Assembly (NCBI GenBank): GCA_027451605.1
Contig: DAIDJA010000091.1
Coordinates: 1-7,109, forward strand
DNA: 7,109 nt
Reading direction: 5' to 3'
DNA from: Acidimicrobiales bacterium
Lineage (GTDB): Bacteria; Actinomycetota; Acidimicrobiia; Acidimicrobiales; JABEUL01
The translations under genes and the position numbers were made by a program. Of this stretch, positions 6,262 through 7,109 are shown in pieces; position 1 is the first letter of the stretch, and each line of letters opens with the position of its first letter. The notes beneath the pieces were generated by a model that was not told where the DNA came from, did no database searches, and saw nothing but the letters and a program-made list of their open reading frames with translations.

Positions 6262-6895
6262 ATCTATAAGATTCGAGTAGATTGACAAGATTTGTTGCAT
6301 CTTGTTCGGGGCTCTTTGATTGAGTGAGATATCTGACGACTACGAAGCGTCTGGCTCCGGAATTTAAGTAGTCTGATATCGTTTCGGGATTGACATTTCC
6401 GGTTAAGAACCAGGGCATCTTGGATTTGGCAGCCACATACTTTATGTAATCTGTTCCCGTTCCCATTCTTCCTGGTTTAGTAGGTGTTTGTACCACAGGC
6501 CCCGCCGATATATAGTCTATTGGTTCATTTATTGAGGCATCAAATTCCTCTTTGGCGTGAGTGGATAGGCCGACTATTTTTTTTGTCCCAAGAATCTTTC
6601 TGCAAAGTGATGCAGGTATGTCATCCTGTCCTATATGTACTCCATCTGCATCTACATAAAGTGCAATATCAGGACGGTCATTTATTATAAAAGGAACATT
6701 GAAGCCTTTACACACTTTTTTGGCAACTTGGGCAGTTGCAATAAGTTCTTTGTCACTCAGTGATTTATCCCTAAGTTGAACCATATCTACTCCGCCTCTA
6801 ATTACATTCTCTAAAAAACTTTCAAAATTTGCTACCAGGGGAGTGCATAGATAAAGCCTGCGGCGGCCGATAAGTTTGTTTCCTGGTCTGTCCAT
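6260..6895 (-). CDS. thiE: Thiamine-phosphate synthase
   Basis: The product has 211 residues, the normal length. It joins the hydroxymethylpyrimidine diphosphate and thiazole phosphate moieties to thiamine monophosphate in the cytoplasm. The TIM-barrel motifs are all present in order: MVQLRDK (38-44), which binds pyrophosphate; FIINDRPDIAL (69-79); DADGVHIGQDD (82-92) with the metal-binding acidic residues; GLSTH (109-113); ISAGPVVQTPTKPGR (129-143); and PWFLTGNVNPETI (161-173), followed by GARRFVVVR near the end. The TPTKPGR form of the fifth motif is common in actinobacteria. The ATG start is the only one that keeps the first barrel strand (RRLYLCTP) with a short leader. No Shine-Dalgarno sequence is visible before it, while a promoter-like sequence lies very close upstream. 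No other thiamine gene is recognisable here, and no TPP riboswitch fits the short upstream gap. Confidence 0.95.
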   Translation of the reverse strand: MDRPGNKLIGRRRLYLCTPLVANFESFLENVIRGGVDMVQLRDKSLSDKELIATAQVAKKVCKGFNVPFIINDRPDIALYVDADGVHIGQDDIPASLCRKILGTKKIVGLSTHAKEEFDASINEPIDYISAGPVVQTPTKPGRMGTGTDYIKYVAAKSKMPWFLTGNVNPETISDYLNSGARRFVVVRYLTQSKSPEQDATNLVNLLESYR

Positions 6896-6908
6896 AAGCT
6901 GTTTTGAA

Positions 6909-6936
6909 GTTATAAAATGATCTTGCTAACGCCCAA
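6909..6936 (-). promoter_or_regulatory. Candidate thiE promoter giving a nearly leaderless mRNA
   Basis: Read on the minus strand, TTGGGC (6931-6936) and TATAAC (6909-6914) are 16 bases apart. Transcription would start about 7 bases before the thiE ATG, which fits the absence of a Shine-Dalgarno sequence. Confidence 0.35.
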
Positions 6937-6951
6937 GTGCCAATTTGCACT
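6936..6951. promoter_or_regulatory. Imperfect 16-bp palindrome upstream of the thiE promoter
   Basis: AGTGCCAATTTGCACT is symmetrical except for one central mismatched pair (C/T). It overlaps the edge of the candidate -35 box, a position typical of a regulator site. No regulator is identified, and a chance palindrome is possible. Confidence 0.3.
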
Positions 6952-6967
6952 ATAGACTTTGAAATTT

Positions 6968-7109
6968 CTAAAGGGCTCCGCCGGGATTCAACTTGGCTAA
7001 CTTCATCGCCTTCTTCGTCTCCTTTACTTTTGAATAAGCCAGCTTTGAATCTATATCGGCCACAGAAAGGTATACCTGCTTTTTGCCATAAGGTTCTGAT
7101 GCCTTTTCC
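6968..7109 (-). CDS. Unrecognised protein, C-terminal end (partial)
   Basis: The last 46 codons of a gene enter from the right edge on the minus strand (frame beginning at 7108) and stop at TAG (6968-6970), 72 bases before thiE. The visible end contains KKQVYLSVADIDSK and then a Lys/Ala-rich, probably helical tail finishing LNPGGAL. I do not recognise the family. A second minus-strand frame is also open here and runs on into thiE, but it has an odd composition rich in Arg, Trp and Cys and no start codon. The frame chosen reads more like protein and ends before thiE. Co-direction with thiE allows an operon, though a promoter-like sequence separates them. Confidence 0.5.
   Translation of the reverse strand, partial: EKASEPYGKKQVYLSVADIDSKLAYSKVKETKKAMKLAKLNPGGAL

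Noticed and set aside
6484..6690. Plus-strand frame opposite thiE
   Set aside because: thiE motifs run continuously through this stretch on the other strand.
6896..7109. Second open minus-strand frame running into thiE
   Set aside because: It has no start codon in view, an unusual composition, and would overlap the start of thiE out of frame. The alternative frame ending at 6968 is more protein-like.

Overview
The window looks like a chromosomal segment of a moderately A+T-rich actinobacterium, possibly of the Acidimicrobiia. This placement is an inference. It rests on GTG starts, a thiamine-phosphate synthase with the TPTKPGR motif, an acyl-CoA dehydrogenase ending in a GGIGFTWEHDAHLYFKRA-type motif, and secreted proteins with repeated Cys-x5-Cys pairs. 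There are no RNA genes, insertion sequences, CRISPR arrays or phage genes.

Bases 1-2772 (+ strand) read as one surface-protein operon of three genes. The first is the 3' end of a TasA/camelysin-like secreted protein. The second is a larger secreted protein in which a LamG-type (concanavalin-like) domain appears to be inserted into the same TasA-like fold. The third is a membrane signal peptidase I of the SipW/ER type (S26B). TasA-type fibre proteins and SipW-type peptidases are partnered in Bacillus biofilm loci, so the simplest reading is a dedicated export and processing unit for a cell-surface fibre or adhesin. The peptidase keeps Ser and His but has Ala where the family's conserved Lys-Gly-Asp aspartate is expected.

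Bases 2777-4726 (- strand) encode a membrane-anchored extracytoplasmic protein that converges on the operon with only 4 bp between stop codons. It carries seven evenly spaced Cys-pair repeats, probably a seven-bladed beta-propeller, followed by an SGNH-type hydrolase/acyltransferase domain. A 375-bp non-coding region (4727-5101) with several short inverted repeats separates it from the divergent gene downstream.

Bases 5102-6217 (+) encode an acyl-CoA dehydrogenase with its catalytic Glu intact. A small hairpin lies in the convergent gap before thiE (6260-6895, -), the thiamine-phosphate synthase. thiE has no visible Shine-Dalgarno sequence but has a promoter-like sequence placed so that its mRNA would be nearly leaderless. 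The right edge holds the C-terminal end of an unrecognised minus-strand gene.

The most notable content is the TasA-like/LamG/SipW-like operon and the neighbouring Cys-stapled propeller-SGNH protein. Both are extracytoplasmic and may act at the cell surface, but nothing in the sequence links them functionally.
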